This document shows, in pieces, positions 1 to 7,681 of a DNA stretch of 51,193 bases. This DNA is from a virus, in IMG/VR virus record IMGVR_UViG_3300020196_000058, positions 1-51,193 of that record. One strand, given 5' to 3'. The translations under genes were made by a program, and so were the position numbers. Each line of letters begins with the position of its first letter. The stretch's first letter is position 1. Under the pieces are notes generated by a model. The model was given only the letters and a program-made list of their open reading frames with translations. It was not told the DNA's origin and ran no database searches.

Positions 1-137
1 CCCCAATAGGTTCTGGATTTGACTCCGGTAGATACTTTAAAGGAAATATAGCTTCGACGTTGATATATAACAGAGCATTAACCGCGACGGAAGTATTACA
101 AAACTATAATGCTACAAAAACAAGATTCAATTTATGA
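1..137 (+). CDS. LamG/ConA-like lectin-fold virion protein, C-terminal end (partial)
   Basis: Open from the left edge in the frame starting at base 3, giving the last 44 residues of a protein. The end of the protein (ASTLIYNRALTATEVLQ, then NYNATKTRFNL) is nearly the same as the C-termini of the next two genes, so this is a third tandem paralog of the same family. In phage LamG (concanavalin A-like lectin) proteins this stretch is the last beta strand plus a conserved tail. The TGA stop overlaps the ATG of the next gene (ATGA), which suggests translational coupling. It is probably a virion surface or glycan-binding protein; that role is inferred from the fold. The start lies outside the window. 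Confidence 0.75.
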   Translation, partial: PIGSGFDSGRYFKGNIASTLIYNRALTATEVLQNYNATKTRFNL

Positions 138-901
138 ACATGGGTCCTAGAATAGTAAGAAGTGGTTTAGTATTGAATTTAGATGCCGCACAAAAAACAA
201 GTTATTCAGGCACAGGAACCGTTTGGAATGATTTGAGTAACAATAATAATAGTTTTATATTGGCGAATTCTCCGACATATTCTAATAATTTTTTTACATT
301 AAATGGCACAACTCAATTCTTTTATATAAGCACTGGTGCTGGTTTTTTTAATTCAGCTGGAAACAATTTTTATGCAGATGTTGGATACGCGTGGAGCATT
401 TCAGTTTGGTTTAAATTTCCAATCTCTCCCACAACAACAAGAAATTCTACAAATAATGGAGGCAATTGTTCTTATTGTATGGTAGGTAATTCAGGCGGTA
501 TTGGTGGTGCAGAAACATTATCACTATTTGTGAGCGGTGGTGACAACACAACAAGTGCTGGATCATTAACTCCATATTTTTGTGTTGTAGGTGTAAGAGG
601 AGCAAAAACTCAGTTATCAGACGGATCTGTAAATACTAATACTTGGAATAATGCGATAGTGACTTGGAATGGATCTGCTGGTAGAGGATATTTTAATGGT
701 GTTGATAAAGGCGCTTTAAATATTGGTGGCGCTGGTATACAAATAAACGGAGCCTATACTATAGGAACAACAGCAGGAGGCAATCAAGGATCTCATACAT
801 ATGAGGGCGATATAGCTTCTACATTGGTTTATAACAGAGCATTAAGTGCAACTGAAATACTTCAAAACTATAACGCCACCAAAGGGCGTTTTGGTTTATA
901 G
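134..901 (+). CDS. LamG/ConA-like lectin-fold virion protein
   Basis: A 255-residue protein with the phage LamG signature: N-terminal GLVLNLDAAQ, then VWNDLSNNNN, a central WSISVWFKF strand, and a C-terminal tail ILQNYNATKGRFGL. This fold (jelly-roll laminin G / concanavalin A-like) usually binds sugars or decorates capsids and tail fibres. The second ATG at 140 (residue 3) is an equally plausible start; the first ATG overlaps the stop of the upstream paralog by 4 bp. It is the middle of three tandem paralogs just upstream of the head-tail connector genes, so a head-decoration or fibre role is likely but not shown. No signal peptide or membrane segment is visible. Confidence 0.75.
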   Translation: MNMGPRIVRSGLVLNLDAAQKTSYSGTGTVWNDLSNNNNSFILANSPTYSNNFFTLNGTTQFFYISTGAGFFNSAGNNFYADVGYAWSISVWFKFPISPTTTRNSTNNGGNCSYCMVGNSGGIGGAETLSLFVSGGDNTTSAGSLTPYFCVVGVRGAKTQLSDGSVNTNTWNNAIVTWNGSAGRGYFNGVDKGALNIGGAGIQINGAYTIGTTAGGNQGSHTYEGDIASTLVYNRALSATEILQNYNATKGRFGL

Positions 902-907
902 TGTAAT
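901..907 (+). promoter_or_regulatory. GTGTAAT box upstream of the third LamG gene
   Basis: GTGTAAT lies in the 18-bp gap after the stop of the previous LamG gene, 12 bp before the ATG at 920. The same heptamer or a one-base variant recurs ahead of other gene groups. It may be a -10-like late promoter element. No Shine-Dalgarno sequence is visible before this ATG. Confidence 0.4.
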
Positions 908-919
908 TTTATTTATATT

Positions 920-1966
920 ATGGCTACAGTGGGAGGACCAAGAATTGTTAGAAGTGGACTGGTTTTGAATTTGGATGCGGCACAAAGAACTAGTTTTACA
1001 CTTCCCATAATTGTATATAGCGTGCAGTGTTATTCTGTATATGGTGGTGGACTAAGAAGCGCTAACTATACTGTGCAATATAGTGATGATAATTCTACAT
1101 GGACAACTGCTTTTACAGGCGTGATGAGTAATAATTCTTCTTGTGGAATCATCACTGGTACTGGCGTCAACACTAGTGATTTAACTCCGCACAAATATTG
1201 GAGATATGTAGAAGGATCGGCTGTTGCGGGACATCATCCTAGAGTATCTAGGATAGATTTTATTACTTCGGCTGGAAGTATAATTAATCTTGTCACATAT
1301 ACGTCTGATAACTGCGCTGATTCGGGTACATATATAGTTGGAACTGTTAGTAAAGATTTTGGTCCATCAACTTGGAACGATCTTAGTGGTAATAGAAATA
1401 ATGGTACATTTTTTAATAATTTAACATTTAGTTTTGCAAATGGAGGAACCATTGTATTTGATGGTCTTAATGATTATATAACATTTTCGAGTTCTCAACT
1501 CGCTCCGGGTACAGGTGCTTTTACTTGGAATTTTTGGTGTAAATTAAATGATTTTTCAACTTATTCTATTCTTTTTTCTGGAACTGGTTCTAATACCAAT
1601 TATGGTGTTATATTTCTTAATCCAACAAATGGTAGTGCTGGATTAGGTTATTATGCTTTGGGCAATCGTATACAAGATGATAATACATCATTTGGTTCAA
1701 ATTGGTGGTGCATAACTTTTGTAGGAAATGGAGGTGCTAATGGATCCAGAAATTTAAAGTTATATAGAAATGCAGTGCAAGCTGGAAGCACTTATACATA
1801 TGATTATAATTTCACTTCTTCTACGCCAATCGTTGGGACGAATCATGACTCTTATAATGAAGTAATGAGGGGAAACATTGCTAATTTTTCGTATTATAAC
1901 AAAGCTTTATCTGCTTCTGAAATTTTACAAAACTACAATACCACAAAAGGCAGATTTGGGTTGTAA
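920..1966 (+). CDS. LamG lectin-fold protein with inserted discoidin-like domain
   Basis: A 348-residue paralog of the preceding gene. Residues 1-25 (RIVRSGLVLNLDAAQ) and about 150-348 (TWNDLSGNRNNGT, FTWNFWCKL, ILQNYNTTKGRFGL) form the LamG fold. Between them, at roughly residues 26-148, is an extra domain containing YTVQYSDDNSTWT, KYWRYVEG and a following HPRVSRIDF strand. This is the pattern of F5/8-type-C (discoidin, galactose-binding) domains. The insertion sits between the first and second LamG strands, so the protein probably carries two sugar-binding modules. The start ATG has no clear Shine-Dalgarno but follows a GTGTAAT box. A virion surface, glycan-binding role is inferred. Confidence 0.7.
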   Translation: MATVGGPRIVRSGLVLNLDAAQRTSFTLPIIVYSVQCYSVYGGGLRSANYTVQYSDDNSTWTTAFTGVMSNNSSCGIITGTGVNTSDLTPHKYWRYVEGSAVAGHHPRVSRIDFITSAGSIINLVTYTSDNCADSGTYIVGTVSKDFGPSTWNDLSGNRNNGTFFNNLTFSFANGGTIVFDGLNDYITFSSSQLAPGTGAFTWNFWCKLNDFSTYSILFSGTGSNTNYGVIFLNPTNGSAGLGYYALGNRIQDDNTSFGSNWWCITFVGNGGANGSRNLKLYRNAVQAGSTYTYDYNFTSSTPIVGTNHDSYNEVMRGNIANFSYYNKALSASEILQNYNTTKGRFGL

Positions 1967-1973
1967 TTTTTTA

Positions 1974-1980
1974 GTGTAAC
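1974..1980 (+). promoter_or_regulatory. GTGTAAC box (first of two) upstream of the connector genes
   Basis: A one-base variant of the recurring GTGTAAT box, in the 39-bp gap after the LamG genes. A second, exact copy lies 18 bp downstream. Confidence 0.35.
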
Positions 1981-1991
1981 TAACATATATA

Positions 1992-1998
1992 GTGTAAT
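1992..1998 (+). promoter_or_regulatory. GTGTAAT box (second of two) upstream of the connector genes
   Basis: An exact GTGTAAT ending 7 bp before the ATG at 2006. No Shine-Dalgarno is visible between box and ATG. If the box is a -10 element, the transcript would be nearly leaderless; the copy at 1974 would allow a short leader. Confidence 0.4.
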
Positions 1999-2005
1999 CC
2001 TATAT

Positions 2006-2500
2006 ATGAAAATAGTTGATATTGCCCAAGAAATTCATTTCGAATTGGGAAGTCCTACTGATGTTTCGATTCCTGCGATAACTTATTGGTTAAGAAATAA
2101 CATTGGCATTCTTAATAATAGAATAAATAAAAGTATCACCATTAATGACGAAGACAGAGAGTTCAGTGAAACTCTTGGTGAAGCTGAAAAATCTATTTAT
2201 AAGAAAATGTATGATTGTTATTACTTTGAATTGAAACTAAAGGGCAGCTTGGGCGCTGCATCTATTGATACCGTATTAGAGGTTTCAGATGGCGGGGGTA
2301 CAGTTCGTAAACTAAATAAAAACGAAACCACAAAGCTCTACCTTCAAGCTAAACAGAATGCTTATCAAGAACTTCACGATATGGTTCATGATTATACTGT
2401 CAATGACGTTGGTCCTCTGCAGGTCGCAGGTGATGATACTGTTGTCGGATCATTTACTACTGATAAATATTTTTCAATTAGACCATTTAATAGAATTTAA
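2006..2500 (+). CDS. Putative head-tail connector (adaptor) protein
   Basis: 164 residues, predominantly helical, beginning MKIVDIAQEIHFELGSP. I recognise this N-terminal pattern (IxxEIxxELGSPxDxSIPxIxYWLR) from phage structural proteins placed between capsid and tail genes, but the family has no firm functional name. Position is the main evidence: it is the first of four short genes before the tail-tube genes, where siphoviruses encode adaptor, stopper, tail-completion and tail-terminator proteins. It is separated by only 2 bp from the next gene. The assignment as adaptor is by synteny, not by a recognised motif. Confidence 0.5.
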   Translation: MKIVDIAQEIHFELGSPTDVSIPAITYWLRNNIGILNNRINKSITINDEDREFSETLGEAEKSIYKKMYDCYYFELKLKGSLGAASIDTVLEVSDGGGTVRKLNKNETTKLYLQAKQNAYQELHDMVHDYTVNDVGPLQVAGDDTVVGSFTTDKYFSIRPFNRI

Positions 2501-2502
2501 TT

Positions 2503-2943
2503 ATGGCTTCTTTATTAACAAGTGGAGAAAAAAGTTCTTTTGGGCAAACGTATATTGATTTATTTGATACTTTTGCTAGAGATGTTATTGTTTTTAAAGA
2601 GCCAATTAGAGTAATTAACTCTGTTAATGACACTCCATCTTTCGGCTATCCTACTGATCAATTGCCAGAAAGCGTAACTTATATACCTGTTTCAGGTATT
2701 TATAAAGCTAGAATTTATTACCCGCAACCAACTCAAGATATCGTCTCATTAAATTCCGAAATTAAAAATCCAAACACTTCTGCAAGAATGAGAGTTAGAG
2801 AAGAAGCTAAAAATTATATAGAAAATGGTAGAACTGAAAAAATTACATTCGATAATAAATCATGGAATGTCAACTATGGGTTTGTTGTTAAAAGATATAT
2901 TGAACAGGATTTTTATGAATACGTAATGAAGGAAATTTCATAA
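2503..2943 (+). CDS. Putative head closure / stopper protein
   Basis: 146 residues, mixed alpha/beta, no recognised catalytic motif. The middle (YKARIYYP, a strand-rich segment, then a helix around RMRVREEAKNYIENGRTEK) resembles small neck proteins in size and composition. It is the second of the four connector-type genes, where the head stopper is normally encoded. Its TAA stop overlaps the next ATG by one base (TAATG), so the two are probably translated together. The function is inferred from position only. Confidence 0.4.
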   Translation: MASLLTSGEKSSFGQTYIDLFDTFARDVIVFKEPIRVINSVNDTPSFGYPTDQLPESVTYIPVSGIYKARIYYPQPTQDIVSLNSEIKNPNTSARMRVREEAKNYIENGRTEKITFDNKSWNVNYGFVVKRYIEQDFYEYVMKEIS

Positions 2944-3557
2944 TGCCAAAACTTAACAGAACAATTTTCAAAAGAGAAGTTAATAAACTTATTTTTTCTA
3001 AAGATATTCAATCTTTGGCATATCAAAGAGCATCTAAAGAATTAGAAACATATAAAAAACAAACTATCAAAGAATTTAATAATCATATAATTACTCAAGA
3101 ATTAGAAGCGGGCTCTAAAGGCACAAATATTTCCGATACATTACCCGGAACAAAAGATGATGCTAACTTATTTTCTTTTATTGGATTCAATCAGGGGGAT
3201 AAGCCAACAGATCAGGTTCGACAAATTTTAACTAATCAAATTACCTTAGAACAAAAGCCATTTTCAAAACAACAGCAAAAAGGAGTTCTTTTTCAATTTC
3301 CAGTAAATATTCCTACTCTGAAAGATATATATTCTCAAACTCCTATGCCTTGGGAAAAAGGTAGGAGCTGGATAAAGGGCATTGAAAGAGGTATCTCTGG
3401 CTTAGGGTATTTTTTATCTGGGCTTTTTGCTTCTCCAGATCCAAGTCGATCTGGGGGCGGCATTCAATCAGATTTTAAAATTCGAAAAGGATCTTTCACT
3501 CCAACGAAATATTTAAGTGAAATTTTAAATAATCTCAAAGAAAAATTAAAGCAATGA
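2943..3557 (+). CDS. Putative tail completion / neck protein
   Basis: 204 residues. The N-terminal third is a charged helix (REVNKLIFSKDIQ to FNNHIITQELEAG), as in HK97 gp10-like tail-completion proteins, followed by a Gly/Ser-rich C-terminal part with a basic end (FKIRKGSFTPTKYL). It lies between the stopper candidate and the terminator candidate, the usual place for the tail-completion gene. Its stop overlaps the next start by 4 bp (ATGA). No enzymatic motif is visible. Assigned by synteny with weak sequence support. Confidence 0.4.
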   Translation: MPKLNRTIFKREVNKLIFSKDIQSLAYQRASKELETYKKQTIKEFNNHIITQELEAGSKGTNISDTLPGTKDDANLFSFIGFNQGDKPTDQVRQILTNQITLEQKPFSKQQQKGVLFQFPVNIPTLKDIYSQTPMPWEKGRSWIKGIERGISGLGYFLSGLFASPDPSRSGGGIQSDFKIRKGSFTPTKYLSEILNNLKEKLKQ

Positions 3558-4402
3558 AAGAACAATTCGATAATCAAGTAGCGGCTTCTTTTTTGTTGTG
3601 GTTTGATCATACTTTATTAGATAAAGGTCAAGCTTATTACGACGTTACGACTTCTTTTCCATTAAATTCTTCCTATTTTAATGGACTTTATTCATATAAT
3701 GGGCCTTTTCAAGGTTTAGTTTATGATACTTCTATTGATGATGCGATAGTAATGACAGGAGTTACCATAAACGGTAATTATTATAATATCGGAGAAGGCC
3801 CTTTAAGCGGTATAAATTATACTAAAGGACAAGTATATTTATCTTCAGGAAATTTAGATGTTACTGGAAATTATTCAGTAAAACAATTCAATGTTCTCCT
3901 CACTTCTATACCAGAAGAAGTATTATTATTTGAAACTCAATACGTTCAAAGAAACAAAACCCCAACGGGCTCTTTAAAAGATTCTTTAGCACAAAATGTA
4001 ATCACATTCCCTGTAATTTTTATTAAAAATAATGGAAGCACAAATACACCCGCCGCTTTTGGAGGAACAGACGAAACGAGAATTGATTATAGAGCTATCG
4101 TGGTAGCTGATTCTCAATATAATTTAGATGCCGTATGCTCTTTGTTTAGAGATAGAAATTATGATAATTTTCCACTGATTAATAGTAATTATAATCCATT
4201 TAACGTACTTGGAAGTTTTAAAAGTGGTATTCCTTTTAATTATGATACTGTTACCGCAGGTAAAGATTATTGTATGATAGACAGCGTTTCCGTATCAAAG
4301 ATACCAAGTGTAAGAGATAGAGAGAATAATATCAATTCAAGTTCTTACTATGGATTAATTGATTTTGAAGTTATTAAGTTTAGAGAACCGAGAAAAACAT
4401 AA
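3554..4402 (+). CDS. Putative tail terminator protein
   Basis: 282 residues, beta-rich, with no domain I can name with confidence. It starts with a helix (VAASFLLWFDHTLLDKG) and contains alternating strand segments (NYSVKQFNVLLTSIPEE, YRAIVVADSQYNLD). Its position directly upstream of the two tail-tube genes is where the tail terminator, which caps the tube at its head-proximal end, is normally encoded. It is longer than most terminators (about 130-200 residues), perhaps because of an added N-terminal domain. A general neck or minor tail role is the alternative. Confidence 0.35.
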   Translation: MKEQFDNQVAASFLLWFDHTLLDKGQAYYDVTTSFPLNSSYFNGLYSYNGPFQGLVYDTSIDDAIVMTGVTINGNYYNIGEGPLSGINYTKGQVYLSSGNLDVTGNYSVKQFNVLLTSIPEEVLLFETQYVQRNKTPTGSLKDSLAQNVITFPVIFIKNNGSTNTPAAFGGTDETRIDYRAIVVADSQYNLDAVCSLFRDRNYDNFPLINSNYNPFNVLGSFKSGIPFNYDTVTAGKDYCMIDSVSVSKIPSVRDRENNINSSSYYGLIDFEVIKFREPRKT

Positions 4403-4404
4403 GT

Positions 4405-6129
4405 ATGCCAAGGAATAGAGTAATTTATCAAAATGAAGCTTTATATGTAGGTCCTTCACCTGCATATTCTGGACATTATAAATTTGTCACTGGCTTTCTC
4501 AACAATGCTCCAACTCAAAGACTAAATCAGTTAGATCCTTTAAATACAAGGACAATTGAATTAGGGGGCTCTTTGACTAATATTACGTTGGGTCAAATGA
4601 GGGCTCAATTAGAGTCAAATGTAACTAATTTAGATAGAATTCAAAACATAAGTTACAATTTTAATATTCCTCGTACTGATGTGAATCAATTCGGTACTTT
4701 GGCTGCTATTGATAGAGTTATATTAGATCAACCAACTGTTGGGCTTGATTTTAATTATTTGCAAAATGGTTTTCAAAATGAAAAAGAATTAGGATTTGAA
4801 GTTAAAGCAATAAAAAGACCAGCATTAATTAATTTAACTTTAGCTGCAAAAAATGCTAACTTTGAAATTTCATCTGTTTCTTTAGTAGATGGCGGTCAAG
4901 GTTATCTAACTCCTTTCACAATGAGTTTTCCGGGTATCGAAGCTGCAAATTTAAATTTAGTCGTTTCTACTGGGGGTCTTTACGCAGGTCAGGTCACTGG
5001 AGTTAATATAGCCGACGCTGGCGAATTGACTTTTAAAATAAGTGGATCAGTCGCATCCGCAGGTTCATATACAAATATTAATGTTAATACTGCAATTACT
5101 AATGATAGTGATATTATAAATTTTAAAGTTAATTCTGTAACAAGACCTCTAAACAATATAGTAGCAGAAGGCACTGGAATCGTAGCCGTGAGTTGTATTT
5201 CTGGGATCTTAACAAAAGTTAATGATGATAAAAATTATTTTATAAGAACTGTTTCGGCGGGAAATGATGTCACTGTGGCAACTACTGGTACTCTTGACCA
5301 ATCTATTATTGCAATTGGAAATGCTGTTATAACTAATTATACCGCAAATGCTGTTGTTGGAGAGTTTCCAAATGTTTCTTTAACTTGTGAAGCTCGTAAT
5401 ATGAGTTTTTTAACTGGCGCTAATAATTTTAAATCTACTGTTGCTGGAGAAAGATACCCTCTTCCTTCTATTGATGAAAATAATAATAAAACTAATGGCA
5501 CATTCTCTTTACCTAATTTTAATCCAAGAGATAATCTTTCAAATACAATTTCAGTATTTAGACCCGGTGACATTATTTTGGATCTTTCGGCCTTTAGTGT
5601 TTCTGGTTTTGGTATAGATACTGCTACTCAAGCGTCTCTAAATGCTCAAAGTTTTTCATTATCAATGGATATGTCAAGAGAAAACTTAAGGCGTTTAGGT
5701 ACGGCTTTTGCGTATAGCAAAGAAATAACTTTTCCAATTAGTTATTCCTTTTCTGTTGATGTTTTGGTTTCTGATTTGAAAGCTGGCAATTTAATTAATA
5801 TTATTAGCGGTACTGATTTTAAATTTGATGCTAATGTTTCTTATTTGAAACCCGGAACAAAGACCTCTCCGTTTGGAGCAATAACTGGTTCTAAATATAC
5901 TTTAAAAAATACACAACTTGAATCTTTAAATTTTTCATCATCAATAGGAGCTAATAAAACAGCTACTTTAACATTTGGAGGACAAATGAGTTCTTCACAA
6001 GATTCTACCAAAGGTATCTTTATGGATGGGGATTTTTGGATGCAAATTACTAACAATATTAATCTTAATAAAAGCATTTCTGAAATTAATAATGAATATA
6101 AATTTAATATCCCTATTGATGCGATTTAA
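4405..6129 (+). CDS. Tail tube protein paralog (long form, with GGxGY-type insertion)
   Basis: 574 residues. It aligns along its length with the next gene: NRVIYQ, DVNQFGTLAAIDRVILDQPT, NYFIRTV, VVGEFPN, RPGDIIL, LGTAFAYSKEITFP, FSSSIGANK, KGIFM. Relative to that paralog it has about 70 extra residues near the N-terminus (15-85) and an insertion at about 137-255. The insertion contains LVDGGQGYLTPF and a second strand unit GGLYAGQVTGVNIADAGEL, which match the GGxGY beta modules seen elsewhere in this window. The pair are tail-tube proteins that polymerise into rings around the tape measure. The long form is probably the minor or decorated version, since its ribosome-binding site is weak. Confidence 0.65.
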   Translation: MPRNRVIYQNEALYVGPSPAYSGHYKFVTGFLNNAPTQRLNQLDPLNTRTIELGGSLTNITLGQMRAQLESNVTNLDRIQNISYNFNIPRTDVNQFGTLAAIDRVILDQPTVGLDFNYLQNGFQNEKELGFEVKAIKRPALINLTLAAKNANFEISSVSLVDGGQGYLTPFTMSFPGIEAANLNLVVSTGGLYAGQVTGVNIADAGELTFKISGSVASAGSYTNINVNTAITNDSDIINFKVNSVTRPLNNIVAEGTGIVAVSCISGILTKVNDDKNYFIRTVSAGNDVTVATTGTLDQSIIAIGNAVITNYTANAVVGEFPNVSLTCEARNMSFLTGANNFKSTVAGERYPLPSIDENNNKTNGTFSLPNFNPRDNLSNTISVFRPGDIILDLSAFSVSGFGIDTATQASLNAQSFSLSMDMSRENLRRLGTAFAYSKEITFPISYSFSVDVLVSDLKAGNLINIISGTDFKFDANVSYLKPGTKTSPFGAITGSKYTLKNTQLESLNFSSSIGANKTATLTFGGQMSSSQDSTKGIFMDGDFWMQITNNINLNKSISEINNEYKFNIPIDAI

Positions 6130-6152
6130 CATTTCCCAACAATCAATAAATA

Positions 6153-6159
6153 CTGTAAT
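6153..6159 (+). promoter_or_regulatory. CTGTAAT variant of the GTGTAAT box before the major tail tube gene
   Basis: Located in the 58-bp intergenic gap, 28 bp before the ATG at 6188. It differs from GTGTAAT at the first base. It is followed by a good ribosome-binding site (AAAGGA about 8 bp before the ATG), consistent with a separate strong transcript for the major tail protein. Confidence 0.35.
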
Positions 6160-6187
6160 ACTCAATAGAATTTAAAGGATTAAAAAT

Positions 6188-7369
6188 ATGGCAAGAAATC
6201 GTGTAATTTATCAATCAGAAGCTTTATTTAACACAAAAGATACTGTCGATGTAACTTCCGCCGCAAATCCCCTTTATCAATCTGGCGCTCTTTACATTAA
6301 TCAGTTCTCTCGTGTGCAGTCTTGCAATTATAATTTCAATGTTGCAAGGCAAGATGTCAATCAATTCGGTGACTTAGCCGCAATTGATCGTGTTATTCTA
6401 GAGCAACCCACTGTCGGCATGGATTTTACTTATCTATTGTCGGACATGCATAATGAAAAAGCTTTAGGTTTCGCTGTTATTCAAACTCAAGATGTCATCA
6501 CTGGAATTAACAGAGGAAACGCAACACAAACAGCGCTATCTGGAATTTTAACCAGCGGATTTGTAAATACAAAAAATTATTTTATCAGAACCGTAACTGA
6601 AGGTAATGATGCTTCAAGCTTTGCAAATGATTCTGCTAGCAATTCGGTTTCAAGCACTATCGGAATTGGCAACGGATTCCTTACTAATTATACTGTTAAT
6701 GCAGCAGTAGGTGAGTTTCCAAATGCTTCAGTAAGCGTCGAAGGATTAAACATGAATTTCAGTGCTGGTAATTCAGGTGTCGCTCCCGGAGTTAACGTAT
6801 CTGGAAATACAGTAGGCAATTTATTCTGGCTACCTCAAGCATCTACTAATCCAAATACTGAAAATTCTTTGGGCAAAATTTCTGCATTGCGCCCCGGTGA
6901 TGTCACTTTAACTCTTACTAAGACTACTGGTACTCTTTATGGTGGCGTCGATGTTACTCAAAGCGCTGCTCTTCAAAATTTCTCTTTAACATTAGCTTTA
7001 GACAGAACTCCATTATTGAAACTTGGTAGTAGATACGCATTCTCAAGAGAAATTAATTTCCCTGTTAATGTTAGCTTGAGTTGTTCAGCTTTGGTTCAAG
7101 ACTTAACTACTGGTAATTTAGTTGATTTGGTAGACAATGACTCTACTTATGATGCAACAATTAAACTAGCTACTCCAATTTCAGTTAATACTGGTTTAGA
7201 GGGTATCGGATATGTAGTTAAGAGATTAACTCTTGATTCTCAAGACTTCTCTTCTTCAATCGGTGCTAACAAAGAAGTTACTTTAAACTTCAGCACTCAA
7301 ATTGGTTCTCCTCAACAACAAGATCGTGGTGTCTTCATGTTCGAGACTTTACCTCTTGCTGGTGGCTAA
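6188..7369 (+). CDS. Major tail tube protein
   Basis: 393 residues, the compact paralog of the gene before it. Conserved blocks include NRVIYQSEAL, DVNQFGDLAAIDRVILEQPT, RPGDVTLTL, LGSRYAFSREINFP and FSSSIGANKEVTLNF. The fold appears to hold two related beta units, as in duplicated tail-tube proteins. Evidence for high expression: a strong AAAGGA ribosome-binding site, its own upstream gap with a box motif, more C-ending codons than its neighbours, and an intrinsic terminator 19 bp after the stop. Position upstream of the tail-chaperone candidates and the tape measure gene is also that of the major tail protein. It forms the tube through which DNA and TMP leave the particle. Confidence 0.7.
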   Translation: MARNRVIYQSEALFNTKDTVDVTSAANPLYQSGALYINQFSRVQSCNYNFNVARQDVNQFGDLAAIDRVILEQPTVGMDFTYLLSDMHNEKALGFAVIQTQDVITGINRGNATQTALSGILTSGFVNTKNYFIRTVTEGNDASSFANDSASNSVSSTIGIGNGFLTNYTVNAAVGEFPNASVSVEGLNMNFSAGNSGVAPGVNVSGNTVGNLFWLPQASTNPNTENSLGKISALRPGDVTLTLTKTTGTLYGGVDVTQSAALQNFSLTLALDRTPLLKLGSRYAFSREINFPVNVSLSCSALVQDLTTGNLVDLVDNDSTYDATIKLATPISVNTGLEGIGYVVKRLTLDSQDFSSSIGANKEVTLNFSTQIGSPQQQDRGVFMFETLPLAGG

Positions 7370-7387
7370 TATTAATTAACCAAAACG

Positions 7388-7415
7388 AGCCCCAGTGAAA
7401 ACTGGGGCTTTTTTT
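7388..7415 (+). terminator. Intrinsic terminator after the major tail tube gene
   Basis: A perfect 8-bp stem (AGCCCCAG / CTGGGGCT) with a TGAAAA loop, followed by a run of seven T's, then ATTTT. It is GC-rich in a very AT-rich genome, so the hairpin is unlikely to be chance. It separates the strongly expressed tube gene from the chaperone-tape measure genes. Confidence 0.9.
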
Positions 7416-7424
7416 ATTTTTTAA

Positions 7425-7430
7425 GTGTAA
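7425..7430 (+). promoter_or_regulatory. GTGTAA box just after the terminator
   Basis: GTGTAA follows the terminator T-run by about 10 bp and lies 29 bp before the ATG at 7460. This is where a promoter for the following gene group would be expected. The ATG has an upstream AAAGG. Confidence 0.4.
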
Positions 7431-7459
7431 AGATTATTAGGTAAAGGTTCCTAAAGGTT

Positions 7460-7681
7460 ATGGGTTTAGATAATATTAAGTTAAAAGAGTATATCTTATT
7501 TCAAAATAAGAGAAAAGTCACTAATTTATATAAAAATTTTTTAATAATTCTTGAGGATTTGAGAGAAGATGGATATAATATTTCTGACGAAAGGTATCAA
7601 AGATTAAGAAAAAGAGTTCTTGATTCAGGCAATGATTCTATTCGTCAATTTGAAGAAGAATTAAATAATATAAATTTTTAA
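7460..7681 (+). CDS. Small helical protein between tail tube and tail chaperone genes
   Basis: 73 residues, highly charged and predicted helical (LKEYILFQNKRKVTNLYK, RYQRLRKRVLD, RQFEEELNNINF). No family recognised. AAAGG lies about 6 bp before the ATG. The TAA stop is followed directly by the ATG of the next gene, in the same frame, so the two ORFs are one reading frame broken by a single stop codon. Genes in this place are often tail-assembly chaperones or minor tail factors; a role in tail assembly is inferred from position only. Confidence 0.55.
   Translation: MGLDNIKLKEYILFQNKRKVTNLYKNFLIILEDLREDGYNISDERYQRLRKRVLDSGNDSIRQFEEELNNINF

Noticed and set aside
871-900. Small hairpin (AACGCC / GGCGTT) at the end of a LamG gene as a terminator
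   Set aside because: Only 6 bp, fully within conserved coding sequence, and not followed by a T-run.
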